Numbered from the stretch's first letter, positions 1 to 11,021 are shown. The stretch is DNA of 64,000 bases from Bacteroidota bacterium (GCA_963169355.1 CAUJCR010000013.1:56273-120272), one strand, 5' to 3'. Notes: generated by a model from the sequence alone, not told the origin. A program made the numbers and translations.

Positions 1-2
1 AA

Positions 3-563
3 TATAAATTATACCGAGGGAATAGAACATATAAATATAATTCAGAACACTTTGATGCCTTTAAATCACCCAATTATCCAGCATTGGCAGAGGCAGGTGT
101 AAGTATTCATTATAATTATCAGGCTTTATTAAAACCCACCAAGAAACCATTAACAGTGCACACGCAACTAGATAATGATATTGCTGTTCTTAAAATGTTT
201 CCGGGTATAAGTAAGAAGATAACTTTAGCCATTTTAAATTCGCCAAATATTAAAGCTGTTATTATTGAAACATTTGGCGCTGGTAATACAACTACTCAAG
301 CATGGTTTATTGACGCATTAAAAACAATTATTAAAAAAGGAATTATTGTGTATAATGTAACGCAATGTGCTGAAGGAAGAGTCATTCAAGGCATGTATGA
401 AACAAGTAGTGCATTAAAAAAGATTGGTGTAATTGGCGGTGAAGATATTACATTTGAAAGCGCCATTACTAAGTTAATGTATGTGCTTGGAAAGAAATTA
501 CCTTTATCAAAATCTAAACAATTGTTACAAAGTAATATAAGAGGAGAAATAACATTACATTAA
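3..563 (+). CDS. ansA: Type I L-asparaginase, C-terminal part (5' end outside window)
   Basis: Open frame continues upstream of the listed ORF (YKLYRGNRTYKYNSEHFDAFKSPNYPALAEAGVSI...), typical of the asparaginase C-terminal half. Confidence 0.85.
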   Translation, partial: YKLYRGNRTYKYNSEHFDAFKSPNYPALAEAGVSIHYNYQALLKPTKKPLTVHTQLDNDIAVLKMFPGISKKITLAILNSPNIKAVIIETFGAGNTTTQAWFIDALKTIIKKGIIVYNVTQCAEGRVIQGMYETSSALKKIGVIGGEDITFESAITKLMYVLGKKLPLSKSKQLLQSNIRGEITLH

Positions 564-916
564 TGAAACATCAAATTAATATAGAAGGCATTAGATTATA
601 TGCTTATCATGGGTGTCTTCCAGAAGAAACAAAAGTAGGAGCAGAGTACATTGTAGATGTATATATGGTGTGTGATTTTAAGGAAGCTGCTTTTAAAGAC
701 GATCTTAATTTAACTATTGATTACTGTGCCGTGTTTGAAATTTGTAAAACCGAAATGGCTGTTCCATCTAAGCTAATAGAACATGTTTGTAAACGTATTT
801 ATGATAAAATTGTCGCTCAATTTCCTCAGTTAATTGAAACTAAAGTTAAGGTAACTAAATTGTTGCCTCCTATGAATGGACCAGTTGATAAGGTTTCTGT
901 GAGTATTGAAGATTGA
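563..916 (+). CDS. folB: Dihydroneopterin aldolase
   Basis: Protein start IEGIRLYAYHGCLPEETKVGAEYIVDV is the FolB signature; ~117 aa. Confidence 0.9.
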   Translation: MKHQINIEGIRLYAYHGCLPEETKVGAEYIVDVYMVCDFKEAAFKDDLNLTIDYCAVFEICKTEMAVPSKLIEHVCKRIYDKIVAQFPQLIETKVKVTKLLPPMNGPVDKVSVSIED

Positions 917-1573
917 TTACTTCCCTAATAAAGCAAAGCTAATAATATTAGCACCCATTTTTAAGGCTTTCTCTCTAGCTTCTGGACTGTCTTTATGAAC
1001 ATCAGGACTTTCCCAGCCATCGCCTAAATCACATTCGTAGTCATAAAAACAAACGAGTCGTCCTTTGTAAATGAGCCCAAAGCCTTGGGGCGCTTTGTTG
1101 TCATGTTCGTGTATTTTAGGTAAGCCCTTATCAAAGTTATATCGTTGATGATAGATAGGATGATTAAAAGGTAATTCAACTAAATCTAGTTCTGGAAAAA
1201 CTTTTTTAAGTTCAGTTCTAATAAATTTATCCATTCCGTAATTATCCGATATATGTAAAAAGCCGCCAGCTATTAAGTATTTCCTCAAATTCTCAGCTTC
1301 TGCATTGCTAAAAATCACATTGCCATGCCCAGTCATGTGTACCAATGGATAATTAAATATCTCAATACTTCCAACATCTACAATAGCTTGTTCGGGATTA
1401 ATGTTTGTTTTTAAATTGGTATTGCAAAATTTAATAAGATTGGGTAATGAAGTCTCTAAATTGGAATACCAATCGCCACCACCGCTATATTTTAATAATC
1501 CTATTTGAAAGGATTGGGCAAGAACATTAAAGTTGATGAAACACAATAACAAAATTTTAACTAATAACTTCAT
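917..1573 (-). CDS. DUF4159 domain-containing secreted protein
   Basis: Signal peptide, then FQIGLLKYSGGGDWYSN...LVHMTGHGNVIFSNAEAENLRKYLIAGGFLHISDNYG. Confidence 0.75.
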   Translation of the reverse strand: MKLLVKILLLCFINFNVLAQSFQIGLLKYSGGGDWYSNLETSLPNLIKFCNTNLKTNINPEQAIVDVGSIEIFNYPLVHMTGHGNVIFSNAEAENLRKYLIAGGFLHISDNYGMDKFIRTELKKVFPELDLVELPFNHPIYHQRYNFDKGLPKIHEHDNKAPQGFGLIYKGRLVCFYDYECDLGDGWESPDVHKDSPEAREKALKMGANIISFALLGK

Positions 1574-3114
1574 TGCTTGTTGAGTATATAATTTTTCTTC
1601 TCTTCTGATATTGGTAAGCCTAAATCAGAAACTACGAGTTTATCTGTGAAGTCGGCATAACCATCTGATGAAACGGTAATGTCGTAACTACCAGCTGGAA
1701 GTGCCATTACAAATTTTCCGTTTTTAGGATTAGGAGCAAAACTAAATTCTTCATTAGTAGTTGTATTAATTGCCAAAATATTGGCAATGTATTCTGTGGG
1801 TTGATTTAAAGAATCGCCTAGTGAAATATTACCCAAGTATAACGTAAGTTTCTGATCAACATCATTAAACCTTACTCGGTAAATATCTAAATCGCCTTGT
1901 CCACCTGGACGTAAAGCACTAATGTATGCAGCACGGTTGTCAGCAGTTAAGCTAATACTTCTATCGTCATCTGTGGTATTAAGCGGATAACCTAAATTCT
2001 CTGCTTTAGTCCATGTATTTTCTTCGGGATTCCATACTGATTAAAACAAATCAAAGCCTCCCATTGAATTATGTCCTTCTGACGAGAAATAGAGCGTAAC
2101 ACCGTCGGGCGATAAGTGTGGAAAATCTTCGTGGTATTCGGTATTTATTTCTGGACCTAGTAAAAAAGGCATTCCCCATTTGCCATTAGGTAATTTACGA
2201 CACATGTAAATGTCAGTTTGTTCGCCACGTTTATCGGCTCTTACAAAAAACAAGGTGTTACCATCTGCACTAATTGATGCCGAATGTTCAATTTTTGAGT
2301 TGATATGCTCTGGTAAAGGCGTGTATTTTACCCAAGCTCCATTTTTCTTAGTAGTTGTATAGATATCGCCATATTTATCAATGTGATCAATGTAAATCAT
2401 CATTTCAGAACCATCGGGTTTTAAACCTACCACTTGCTCATCGAGCGATGAGTTTATTTTTGTGCCTATATTTTCGGCTGGTAGCCATTTCCCATTTTCT
2501 AAATTGGATATGTAAACATCTGAGGCGTAATAGCCATCAACTTCTAAACGAGAAGATGTTTTTCCTTTTCGTCTGGTGGTAAACGCTAAGAAATTTTCAT
2601 TGTCTGTTATCCAAGGGTAATAATCGGCAAACTCGGAGTTAATTTCTTTTCCAAGATTAGTAAATGAAACATTAACTGGATTTAGCATTAATTTCTTAGC
2701 GTTACGACACATTTCAATTTCTCGCTCTACTTCTTTTTTCTTTTTAGGTTCTTGTTCAAGATATTTTTCAAAAGAAGTTATCGCATCATCGAGTTTAGAG
2801 GCTAGGCGATATGCCTTTCCTAAGTTTAACCATACGATAGATTCTACTTTAGGTTCTTTAGTACAAAACTCAAGATATTTAATGGCTTCGGTTTTATTAA
2901 TATTAGTATTCAAATAACACTCGGCAATTTTAAATTGTATCGATGCATTTTTCTTATCTTTTTTCAGTAACTCCTTGTAAATAGGAAGCGCCATTAAATA
3001 ATTTTTGTGCTTATAATGTTCATCAGCATCTGCAATGTCATATCTTTTACTCGATTGAGCATACGCATTAAGAGTAGATAAGACAATTGTAATAATTATA
3101 ATGATTAGGCGCAT
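1570..3114 (-). pseudogene. TPR + PD40 (WD40-like beta-propeller) protein interrupted by an in-frame TAA at 2041-2043
   Basis: ORFs 2041..3114 and 1570..1836 are in the same frame. The 204 bp between them is open and continues the family: GGFDLF*SVWNPEENTWTKAENLGYPLNTTDDDRSISLTADNRAAYISALRPGGQGDLDIY... Confidence 0.75.
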
Positions 3115-3178
3115 AATCAGGCTACAAGTTAAATAAAAAAAATAAGATTTCCGATTTTAAAGTAATAATCCTTAAGAA

Positions 3179-4015
3179 TTATTTATTTTCTTTATTAGAA
3201 AGTTTAAATAAGAGTTCTTTCTCCGATTTTGATAAATTATCATAGCCATGTTTGGATATTTTATCTAATAACTCATCAATCATTCTTTGATTTTCGGTGG
3301 CTGAATTAGTTTGCATATAATTAGCTTGTTTGTGTACCACTTTTAAAGGGCTTTTCTTTTGGGCTTTAGAATAAAATGCCCAATCGGAAATATCTTTACC
3401 TTTCTTGAGTAGATAGCCGAATAATAACCCAAAGGCAGCACCTCCGAAATGAGAAATCTTACCGCCGGTATTTACATTAAAGTCTATAATACTAGTAATG
3501 GCAAATACTAATAAAGCATAGTATTTATATTTCATTTCAATAATCCCAAATAAGTTAATGGGTAAATTAGGCAAATAAGTAGCCATACTACATACTATGC
3601 CAATGACGGCTGCCGATGCGCCAAGCAAAATTGAATTTTGAAATGTGATGGGGCTAACCAAAGAAAATATAAGTAAAATGAGTGCGCCAAATAAACCACT
3701 AACAATATACGCAAACCAAAGTTTTTTCTCGGATAGAAAATTAAGAAAAGTAATAGCCGAAAAATATAAGAGTAGCATGTTGTAAAAAATATGTCCTAAA
3801 CTTTGGTGTGAGAACATATAAGTTATAATAGTCCAAGGCTTAAAAATAAAGTTAGATAAGTTAAGTGGCAGAGCAAGGTTATTAATAATAACCTCTGTTT
3901 TAAAAATACTAGTACTAATATTTATAAGAAAAAATAAAACAAAATTTACAGCAAAAATGATGGTTAATTTGCTATGCCGCTGTAACTCGGATTTAACACC
4001 TTGAATAATAGACAT
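3179..4015 (-). CDS. Rhomboid family intramembrane serine protease
   Basis: Six-TM pattern; LLGASAAVIG (catalytic Ser) and SHFGGAAFG (catalytic His). Confidence 0.85.
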   Translation of the reverse strand: MSIIQGVKSELQRHSKLTIIFAVNFVLFFLINISTSIFKTEVIINNLALPLNLSNFIFKPWTIITYMFSHQSLGHIFYNMLLLYFSAITFLNFLSEKKLWFAYIVSGLFGALILLIFSLVSPITFQNSILLGASAAVIGIVCSMATYLPNLPINLFGIIEMKYKYYALLVFAITSIIDFNVNTGGKISHFGGAAFGLLFGYLLKKGKDISDWAFYSKAQKKSPLKVVHKQANYMQTNSATENQRMIDELLDKISKHGYDNLSKSEKELLFKLSNKENK

Positions 4016-4018
4016 GTC

Positions 4019-4639
4019 CTAATAAAAGAAATTTTTATTTTTTCTCCAAATCATCATAATGATTAAACCCACAATTAGACCGCCAAGATGGGCAAAATGC
4101 GCAACATTATCCATTGAGAAGAACCCATTATACAATTCGTATAAGGCATAAAACGTTACTAGGTATTTTGCTTTTACAGGAATAATAAAATATAATTGAA
4201 GTTCAGTATTTGGAAACATGATAGCGAAAGCAACTAATAAGCCAAATACTGCACCCGATGCGCCTAATAAAATAGTAAATTCATTATTAAAACTACTAAT
4301 GGCTAGTTGAAGTGCAGCAGCTCCTAAACCGCATAATAAATAAAAATTTAAGAAGCGTTTAGAACCCCAAATATTTTCGAGGATAGAACCAAACATGTAA
4401 ACTGCTAACATATTAAATAAAATATGCATAAAATCGGCATGCATAAACATGTAAGAAATAAATTGATGTGGCTTAAAATAATCTGAACCAATAGGGTACA
4501 AGTCTAAAAATGCATCTAAGTTAATTTTATCGGCTAAAAATATTTTTGATACAAATAATAGAATATTAATAATTAAAATATTTTTAACTACAATGGGTAG
4601 TTCCTGAAACTGCCTTGGTCTAAATTCTTGATAACTCAT
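4019..4639 (-). CDS. Rhomboid family intramembrane serine protease
   Basis: HADFMHILFNM, LLGASGAVFG and AHFAHLGGLIVG motifs. Confidence 0.9.
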   Translation of the reverse strand: MSYQEFRPRQFQELPIVVKNILIINILLFVSKIFLADKINLDAFLDLYPIGSDYFKPHQFISYMFMHADFMHILFNMLAVYMFGSILENIWGSKRFLNFYLLCGLGAAALQLAISSFNNEFTILLGASGAVFGLLVAFAIMFPNTELQLYFIIPVKAKYLVTFYALYELYNGFFSMDNVAHFAHLGGLIVGLIIMMIWRKNKNFFY

Positions 4640-4647
4640 CTTTACTT

Positions 4648-6492
4648 TTATCTTTTAAATAAACTATCTATTTGTTGTTTATCAATCTCTACTAATATGA
4701 GTTTGCCATCTGGGGTGTACATGGGGTTTTCGCACATAAATAAATGTTCAATAATTAATCCAATCTCTTCGCTCTCAAGCGATTTGCCATATTTTATACT
4801 AGCGCTTTTTGCCATGCTTCGGCATAGATTTTCAAATACATCAATTTTGGTATCAAAAGTATTTAATTTGTAGCTTTCTAAGATACTCTCAATCATTTCT
4901 TGTGTGTTAAATTCTCCTAATTCAGCAGGAGTTCCTCGAACCACAATGGCATTTTTTCCAAATACTTCTATCTCAAAACCTAATTGCTTAAAGTGAGGAA
5001 ACAAAGTACTAATAAGTGCAAAGTCATTTCCGCTGAGTTCAAATGTTACTGGAAAAAGTAATTGTTGAGTAGGACTAATAATAGATTTATCTTTATTAGT
5101 TATATAATGTTCATATAAAATACGTTCATGGGCTCTTTGTTGGTCAATTAGAATAAGTCCGTTTTCTTGATAAGTTGAGATGTATTTATGATATAATTGG
5201 AAACCTTGTGTGTTAATGACTTGATGTGCCATTTTCGTTTGTTCAGCTGCTTGTTCAACTTTGTAATTATCAACTTCAGCCTTAAAATCGCTTTGGTTGT
5301 AATTTTGGTATAACGACTCCCAGTTTTCTTGATTATTCTTTTGACGAGTATTTGTAGCACCAGAGTTAAACGTAGTACTTGACGTTTGTTGCGTATGAAA
5401 TGGGTTGTAGTCTTTGTTGTAATTTATAGTTGGTGGAGTTACTTGTTTGGTGTAATCAATCTCAAAACTCATTTCGCTATTAAAATCAAGGCTAGGGGAG
5501 AGGTTGGCTTTTCCAAGAGCTCGTTTAACGGCGCTATGCAATAGTGCATAAATGGTTTTTTCGTCTTGAAACTTAATTTCCGTTTTAGTAGGGTGAATAT
5601 TAATATCAATAGTTGAAGGATTAACCTCTAAAAACAGATAATAGGCAGGATGATTTTCTGGTGCCATTAATTCTCTGTATGCTTCTGCAACGGCATGATG
5701 CAAATATGCACTTTTGATATATCGGTTATTTACAAAGAAATATTGATCGCCACGACGTTTTTTGGCAAATTCGGGTTTCCCTACATAACCAGAAAATTTT
5801 ACAACATCTGTATTTTCATTTATTTGCACTAATTTACTTTGTAATGATTTACTAAATAAACCACAAATGCGTTCCATCAGGTTAGAAGGTGGTAAATTAA
5901 AAATCTCATTACCATTGCTAAATAATTGAAAATGAATATTAGAATGTGCTAAACTCACCCTTTCAAATTCGTCAATAATATGTTTTAATTCAATGGAATC
6001 ATCTTTTAAGAATTGTCGTCGGGCAGGTATGTTAAAAAATAAGTTTTTGACGCTAAAAGTAGAGCCAGTTTGTGTTTGACACTCTTCTTGCTTGATAAAT
6101 TTACCACCCTCTATTTCAATTAGTTGCCCAACAATATCCGATTCACGTTTGGTTTTTAATTCAACCTGAGCCACCGCTGCAATACTTGCCAAAGCTTCGC
6201 CCCTAAATCCTTTGGTGTGTAAATCAAATAAATCTTCTGCTTTTTTTATTTTAGATGTAGCGTGTCTTTCAAAAGCCATTCTTGCATCTACTGGACTCAT
6301 TCCCAGTCCGTTATCTTTTATTTGAATAAGCGTTTTTCCTGCATCTTTTACAATAAGAACAATAAAAGTAGCTTTTGCATCAATCGCATTTTCAAGTAAT
6401 TCTTTTACCACAGAGGCTGGGCGCTGAACTACCTCTCCAGCAGCTATTTGATTAGCCACATTTTCTGGTAAAAGCGTTATAACATTTTGCAT
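4648..6492 (-). CDS. mutL: DNA mismatch repair protein MutL
   Basis: LPENVANQIAAGEVVQRPASVVKELLENAIDA, GFRGEALASIAAV GHKL ATPase motifs. Confidence 0.97.
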   Translation of the reverse strand: MQNVITLLPENVANQIAAGEVVQRPASVVKELLENAIDAKATFIVLIVKDAGKTLIQIKDNGLGMSPVDARMAFERHATSKIKKAEDLFDLHTKGFRGEALASIAAVAQVELKTKRESDIVGQLIEIEGGKFIKQEECQTQTGSTFSVKNLFFNIPARRQFLKDDSIELKHIIDEFERVSLAHSNIHFQLFSNGNEIFNLPPSNLMERICGLFSKSLQSKLVQINENTDVVKFSGYVGKPEFAKKRRGDQYFFVNNRYIKSAYLHHAVAEAYRELMAPENHPAYYLFLEVNPSTIDINIHPTKTEIKFQDEKTIYALLHSAVKRALGKANLSPSLDFNSEMSFEIDYTKQVTPPTINYNKDYNPFHTQQTSSTTFNSGATNTRQKNNQENWESLYQNYNQSDFKAEVDNYKVEQAAEQTKMAHQVINTQGFQLYHKYISTYQENGLILIDQQRAHERILYEHYITNKDKSIISPTQQLLFPVTFELSGNDFALISTLFPHFKQLGFEIEVFGKNAIVVRGTPAELGEFNTQEMIESILESYKLNTFDTKIDVFENLCRSMAKSASIKYGKSLESEEIGLIIEHLFMCENPMYTPDGKLILVEIDKQQIDSLFKR

Positions 6493-6625
6493 AGTTGCAA
6501 AGGTAATTTTTTATAGGAGTTAGCTATGATTTTACTGTATTTTGTCAATAAATTTGAAAAATATTGGCTTTAATTTTTGAATTATATATTTTTTTATATA
6601 CTTTTCCAAAAAAAATAAATAGGTT

Positions 6626-7579
6626 ATGTCGAAAAAAACAAAGGCTTCGTCAAAGATTAAAAAAGCAACATCTAAAAAAGTTGTCTCTAAATCAAAACCT
6701 GCAGCTAAAAAGAAAGCAGTTGCTAAAAAACCTGTTGCAAAGAAAAAGGCTGTTAAACCTACTATAAAAAAGGTAGTAAAAAAGCCTGTTGCTAAAAAAA
6801 CGACTAAACCTGTTAAAAAGCAAGTTGCTAAAAAGAAAGTAGTTAAACCTATTAAAAAAGCAGTTGCTAAAAAAACTATTAAGGCAATTAAAAAGGTTGC
6901 TAAAAAAGTAGCAACAAAAAAAGTAGTTGCTAAGAAAAAGGTAGTTAAAAAACCAGTAATAAAGAAGAAAACAGCTAAGAAACTAGCTAAACCTGTAAAA
7001 AAGGCAGTGGCTAAAAAAGTACTTAAACCTGTTGTGAAAAAACAGGCTCCTAAAAAAGTAGCTAAAGTAGTTGCTAAAAAAGTAGAAGCAATAAAACCAA
7101 AAGTAACGATTAAGCCTGTTATTCAGGAACCTATAAAAAAAGTTGCAGCTGTTGTAAATCCATATCAATCTGCACCTGTTAAGTTTGATAAGGAACCTGC
7201 AGGAAAATTTGAAATGGAGTTTTTTGTAAGAGCTTCTGAGGATATGGTATATGAGTTTGTAAGTACTGAAAGTGGACTATCTGAGTGGTTTTGTGATGAT
7301 GTAACCATTCGTGATGGTATTTATTCTTTTGTATGGGACGGACACACACAACAAGCTCGCCTTATTAAAGATAATCCGCCGTTTGCTATACGTTTTCAGT
7401 GGTTAGATAAAACAGATGGAAGCTATTTTGAATTTAGAACACAAAAAGATGAATTAACTAATGATATGTCGTTGATAATCACTGATTTCGCTTCTGATAG
7501 GGCAGAAGAGCTTTCAGCTAAATCTTTATGGCAAAGTCAGGTTAATAAGTTGTTTCACGTCTTAGGTTCGGTATCTTAA
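6626..7579 (+). CDS. Histone-H1-like Lys/Ala/Val-rich tail fused to a START-like (SRPBCC) domain
   Basis: N-terminal ~180 aa of KKxVAKK repeats; C-terminal KFEMEFFVRASEDMVYEFVSTESGLSEWFCDDV...VWDGHTQQARLI as in Bacteroidota START-like proteins. Confidence 0.8.
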   Translation: MSKKTKASSKIKKATSKKVVSKSKPAAKKKAVAKKPVAKKKAVKPTIKKVVKKPVAKKTTKPVKKQVAKKKVVKPIKKAVAKKTIKAIKKVAKKVATKKVVAKKKVVKKPVIKKKTAKKLAKPVKKAVAKKVLKPVVKKQAPKKVAKVVAKKVEAIKPKVTIKPVIQEPIKKVAAVVNPYQSAPVKFDKEPAGKFEMEFFVRASEDMVYEFVSTESGLSEWFCDDVTIRDGIYSFVWDGHTQQARLIKDNPPFAIRFQWLDKTDGSYFEFRTQKDELTNDMSLIITDFASDRAEELSAKSLWQSQVNKLFHVLGSVS

Positions 7580-7726
7580 TAATTCAAACGCCTATTTTAC
7601 TCAATTATTATAGTTGAAATTCATAAATATTAGTATTTTAGCCAAGTATTAACTTAAACTTTTATTCCTATAGCATAGACATCTACTTAAATTTTTTAAT
7701 ACTATCATTTAAAATTAGTAGTTCTT

Positions 7727-8323
7727 ATGTCTATTCAACTTCTATCGGATAACGAGCTTGTAAAAATGTATATGGGTGGTCGCGAAGACGCTTTGGCTGT
7801 ATTAGTTAAACGTCATAAACGAAGAGTGTTTTCCTATATTTATTTAATTACCAAAAATAAGCCACTTACTGAAGATATTTTTCAGGAAACGTTTTTTAAG
7901 GTTATTCAAACTTTAAAAAGACAACAATATAGCGAAGAAGGTAAATTTTTACCTTGGATATTGCGTATTGCTAAAAATTTAATAATTGATCATTTCCGTA
8001 AGGTGAAGAAAATGCCTTCCATCTCAAAAGTAACAAATGAAGAGGGCGAGGAAGTCAATATTTTTGATATCATTCCTGAAACAGATGTGCGTAAGGAACC
8101 CGAAGAAACGCGATTATTTAAACAAGCCATTCGTTCAGTTATTAATCAACTACCAGCCGACCAAAGAGAAGTGGTAGTTATGAGAACGTATTATGATATG
8201 AGTTTTAAAGAAATTGCCGATATAACCAATGTATCAATTAATACATCATTAGGTAGAATGCGTTATGCGCTAATTAACCTAAAAAAGATGATGGAAACTA
8301 AAGAAGTGATTGCTTATATGTAA
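7727..8323 (+). CDS. RNA polymerase sigma-70 family (ECF-type) sigma factor
   Basis: Region 2 (EDIFQETFFKVIQ) and region 4 (LPADQREVVVMRTYYDMSFKEIADITNVSINTSLGRMRYA). Confidence 0.9.
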   Translation: MSIQLLSDNELVKMYMGGREDALAVLVKRHKRRVFSYIYLITKNKPLTEDIFQETFFKVIQTLKRQQYSEEGKFLPWILRIAKNLIIDHFRKVKKMPSISKVTNEEGEEVNIFDIIPETDVRKEPEETRLFKQAIRSVINQLPADQREVVVMRTYYDMSFKEIADITNVSINTSLGRMRYALINLKKMMETKEVIAYM

Positions 8324-8341
8324 TTTCTTAGGCTGGCTTAT

Positions 8342-8686
8342 TTATTTCACTTCTGCAATAGTAGTAAGTTCTATACTTGCCCCAAAAGGTAACCCTGCCA
8401 CGGCAATACAAGTGCGAGTTGGTTTACGGTTCGGGAAATATTTTACATATTCTTCGTTTACGGCAGCATAATCATCCATTGATTTTAGATAGATGTTTAC
8501 AACAATTAGGTTATCAAAGTTGCAATTGTTTTCTTGCAATATAGCTTGTAGGTTTTTCATGGCTTGTTGTAATTCAGCAATTACACCACCTTTTACTAAT
8601 TGACCTGTGCTTAAATCTAAGCCTAATTGCCCTGAAATATATAAATTACCATTAGATGAAATAGCAGGTGTATATGGTTTACTCAT
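8342..8686 (-). CDS. RidA family (YjgF/UK114) reactive intermediate deaminase
   Basis: YISGQLGLDLSTGQLV...NYAAVNEEY-like and P.RTCIAVAGLPFGASIE signature. Confidence 0.9.
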   Translation of the reverse strand: MSKPYTPAISSNGNLYISGQLGLDLSTGQLVKGGVIAELQQAMKNLQAILQENNCNFDNLIVVNIYLKSMDDYAAVNEEYVKYFPNRKPTRTCIAVAGLPFGASIELTTIAEVK

Positions 8687-8792
8687 AATAAAAAAATTTA
8701 GGGGTTATTAATTTAACATGGACAAATGTCTAAAAATTAATTTACATTTCTTGTTAGCACCTTCCTGATATTCATCATAAAGTAAATTTTAC

Positions 8793-11021
8793 CTAATGGG
8801 TAATTTTTTTCCATTTAAGCCGTAGGCTATTACTTACAACGCTTACACTACTCATTGCCATTGCAGCTCCTGCAATCATTGGATCTAATAGAAAACCATT
8901 AATAGGATATAAAATTCCGGCGGCAATAGGAATACCAATAATATTATAAATAAAAGCCCAAAACAAGTTTTGCTTAATGGTTGCAACCGTATATTTTGAA
9001 AGTTGAATAGCGCTTGCAATTTTACTTAAATCGGACGAAATGATGGTCATTTTAGCAACTTCCATGACTATATCACTGCCTTTACCCATGGCAATACTAA
9101 TATCGGCAGTAGCTAATGCTGTACTGTCATTAATTCCATCGCCTACCATTGCCACTATTTTTCCTTTTTCTTGTAATTGTTTAACAAATAAGGCTTTATC
9201 TTGAGGTAAAACTTCAGCTTTATAATTTGAAATATTGGTTTGTTGGGCTATTGCCTTGGCGGTGTGTTCATTATCGCCTGTTAGCATATATAACTCAATA
9301 CCCATTTTATTTAAAGTATGAATAGCAGCAATAGATGTGTCTTTGATTTTATCTGAAATTGCTAAAATACCTAATACTTGTTGGTTGTCTGAAAACCAAA
9401 TAACGGTTTTGGCTTGCTGATACCATGAGTCGGCTATTTGTTGTGTATTATTAGAAATAACAATATTGTTATCTAGCATGAGTTGTTTATTCCCAACATA
9501 ATATGATTTGCCATTAAAATCGGCTTTTGCGCCTTTACCAGTTATACTTGTAAAATGCTGAATAGGTACTAGTTCATATTCATGTAGATGGGTTATAATA
9601 GCATCTGCTAAAGGATGTTCGGATTGCTTTTCAATACTAAGTAATATGCATTTGTTTATAGCTTCATTATTTAGCCATTGCGCATCATTTACTTGAGGTT
9701 TTCCTTCTGTAATTGTGCCAGTTTTATCAAGTATTATGGCATTTACTTTTTTTGTTATCTCTAAACTAAGCGCATCTTTTATTAAGATACCATTTTCAGC
9801 ACCTTTTCCAATTCCTACCATAATGGCTGTGGGCGTAGCAAGTCCTAAAGCACATGGGCAAGCAATAATTAGAACAGTAATGCTAGCTAATAATCCTTGT
9901 GTTACTGCATGTTGTCCACCAAAGATAATCCAACATAACAAAGTAAATAGAGCAATGCCCATAACCGTAGGAACAAAAATACTAGCTATTTTATCAACTA
10001 ATTTTTGTACGGGAGCTTTGCTTCCTTGTGCATCTTTAACGGTTTTAATAATTTGTGCTAAAAGTGTATCCTTACCAACTTTTAGTGCTTTATAGTGTAA
10101 ACTTCCTTTTTGATTTATAGTACCTGCATATACTTTAGAATCCATTTCTTTAAGAATAGGGATTGGCTCACCTGTAAGCATACTCTCATCAATATGAGAA
10201 TTGCCACTTATTACAATTCCATCTACAGCAATTTTTTCGCCCGGTTTTACTACTATAATGTCATTAATTTTTACCTGTTCTATTTGAGTTGTAATCTCAG
10301 TTCCCTCTTTTGATATGATTGTTACTGTTTTAGGTTGTAACCCGATGAGTTTTTTAATGGCCGATGAAGTATTGCTCTTCGCTTTTTCTTCAAGTAATTT
10401 TCCTAATAAAATAAAAGCAATGATGACGGTAGAAGCTTCGAAATAAACATGAGCTTGAATGCCTCTTTGTTGCCAAAACGAAGGAAAAAGCATATTGAAT
10501 ATACTAAATAAATAAGCAATACCAGTGCTTAATGCCACTAATGTATCCATGTTGGCAGTACGATGTTTGGTTTGTTTCCAAGCATTGATGTAAAAATCTT
10601 TCCCGAAATAAAAAACTACAGGTGTAGAGAGTAGCCACATAATGTAATTAGCATAAGGCATGTGCATAAAAAACATACCAATTATCATAACGGGTATTGC
10701 CAGTAATACCGACCAAATTGTTTTTAGTTTTAAGTCGTGAAAATGTTGCTCGTTAATCTGTTCTAATGTAGCTTGTTGTTTGCTTTCATCTTCTATTATT
10801 ATATCATAACCGCCCTCCCGAATGGCTTGTTGAATTGTTTCGATGTTTGTTTTAGTGGTGTTAAATGTAACGGTAAGATTACCTGTTCCATAATTTACAG
10901 ATGCTTGAATAACGCCTTCGGTCTGACTAGCAATAGTTTCGGCACTTCCAGCACAAGAAGCGCAGCTCATGCCAATAACTGGAACGGTAAGCGTAGTGAT
11001 ATTTTTGTTCTTAGATTCCAT
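8793..11021 (-). CDS. copA: Copper-translocating P-type ATPase with N-terminal HMA domain
   Basis: GMSCASCAG, CPCALGLATP, DKTGTIT, GDGIND motifs. Confidence 0.93.
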   Translation of the reverse strand: MESKNKNITTLTVPVIGMSCASCAGSAETIASQTEGVIQASVNYGTGNLTVTFNTTKTNIETIQQAIREGGYDIIIEDESKQQATLEQINEQHFHDLKLKTIWSVLLAIPVMIIGMFFMHMPYANYIMWLLSTPVVFYFGKDFYINAWKQTKHRTANMDTLVALSTGIAYLFSIFNMLFPSFWQQRGIQAHVYFEASTVIIAFILLGKLLEEKAKSNTSSAIKKLIGLQPKTVTIISKEGTEITTQIEQVKINDIIVVKPGEKIAVDGIVISGNSHIDESMLTGEPIPILKEMDSKVYAGTINQKGSLHYKALKVGKDTLLAQIIKTVKDAQGSKAPVQKLVDKIASIFVPTVMGIALFTLLCWIIFGGQHAVTQGLLASITVLIIACPCALGLATPTAIMVGIGKGAENGILIKDALSLEITKKVNAIILDKTGTITEGKPQVNDAQWLNNEAINKCILLSIEKQSEHPLADAIITHLHEYELVPIQHFTSITGKGAKADFNGKSYYVGNKQLMLDNNIVISNNTQQIADSWYQQAKTVIWFSDNQQVLGILAISDKIKDTSIAAIHTLNKMGIELYMLTGDNEHTAKAIAQQTNISNYKAEVLPQDKALFVKQLQEKGKIVAMVGDGINDSTALATADISIAMGKGSDIVMEVAKMTIISSDLSKIASAIQLSKYTVATIKQNLFWAFIYNIIGIPIAAGILYPINGFLLDPMIAGAAMAMSSVSVVSNSLRLKWKKITH

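Noticed and set aside
3179-4639. Tandem rhomboid proteases beside mutL
   Set aside because: Both retain Ser/His motifs; I consider this arrangement ordinary for Bacteroidota
6564-7168. Overlapping ORFs 6564..6767 (+) and 6983..7168 (-) in the lysine-rich region
   Set aside because: Alternative-frame readings of the low-complexity KKxVAKK codons; no family resemblance or start context
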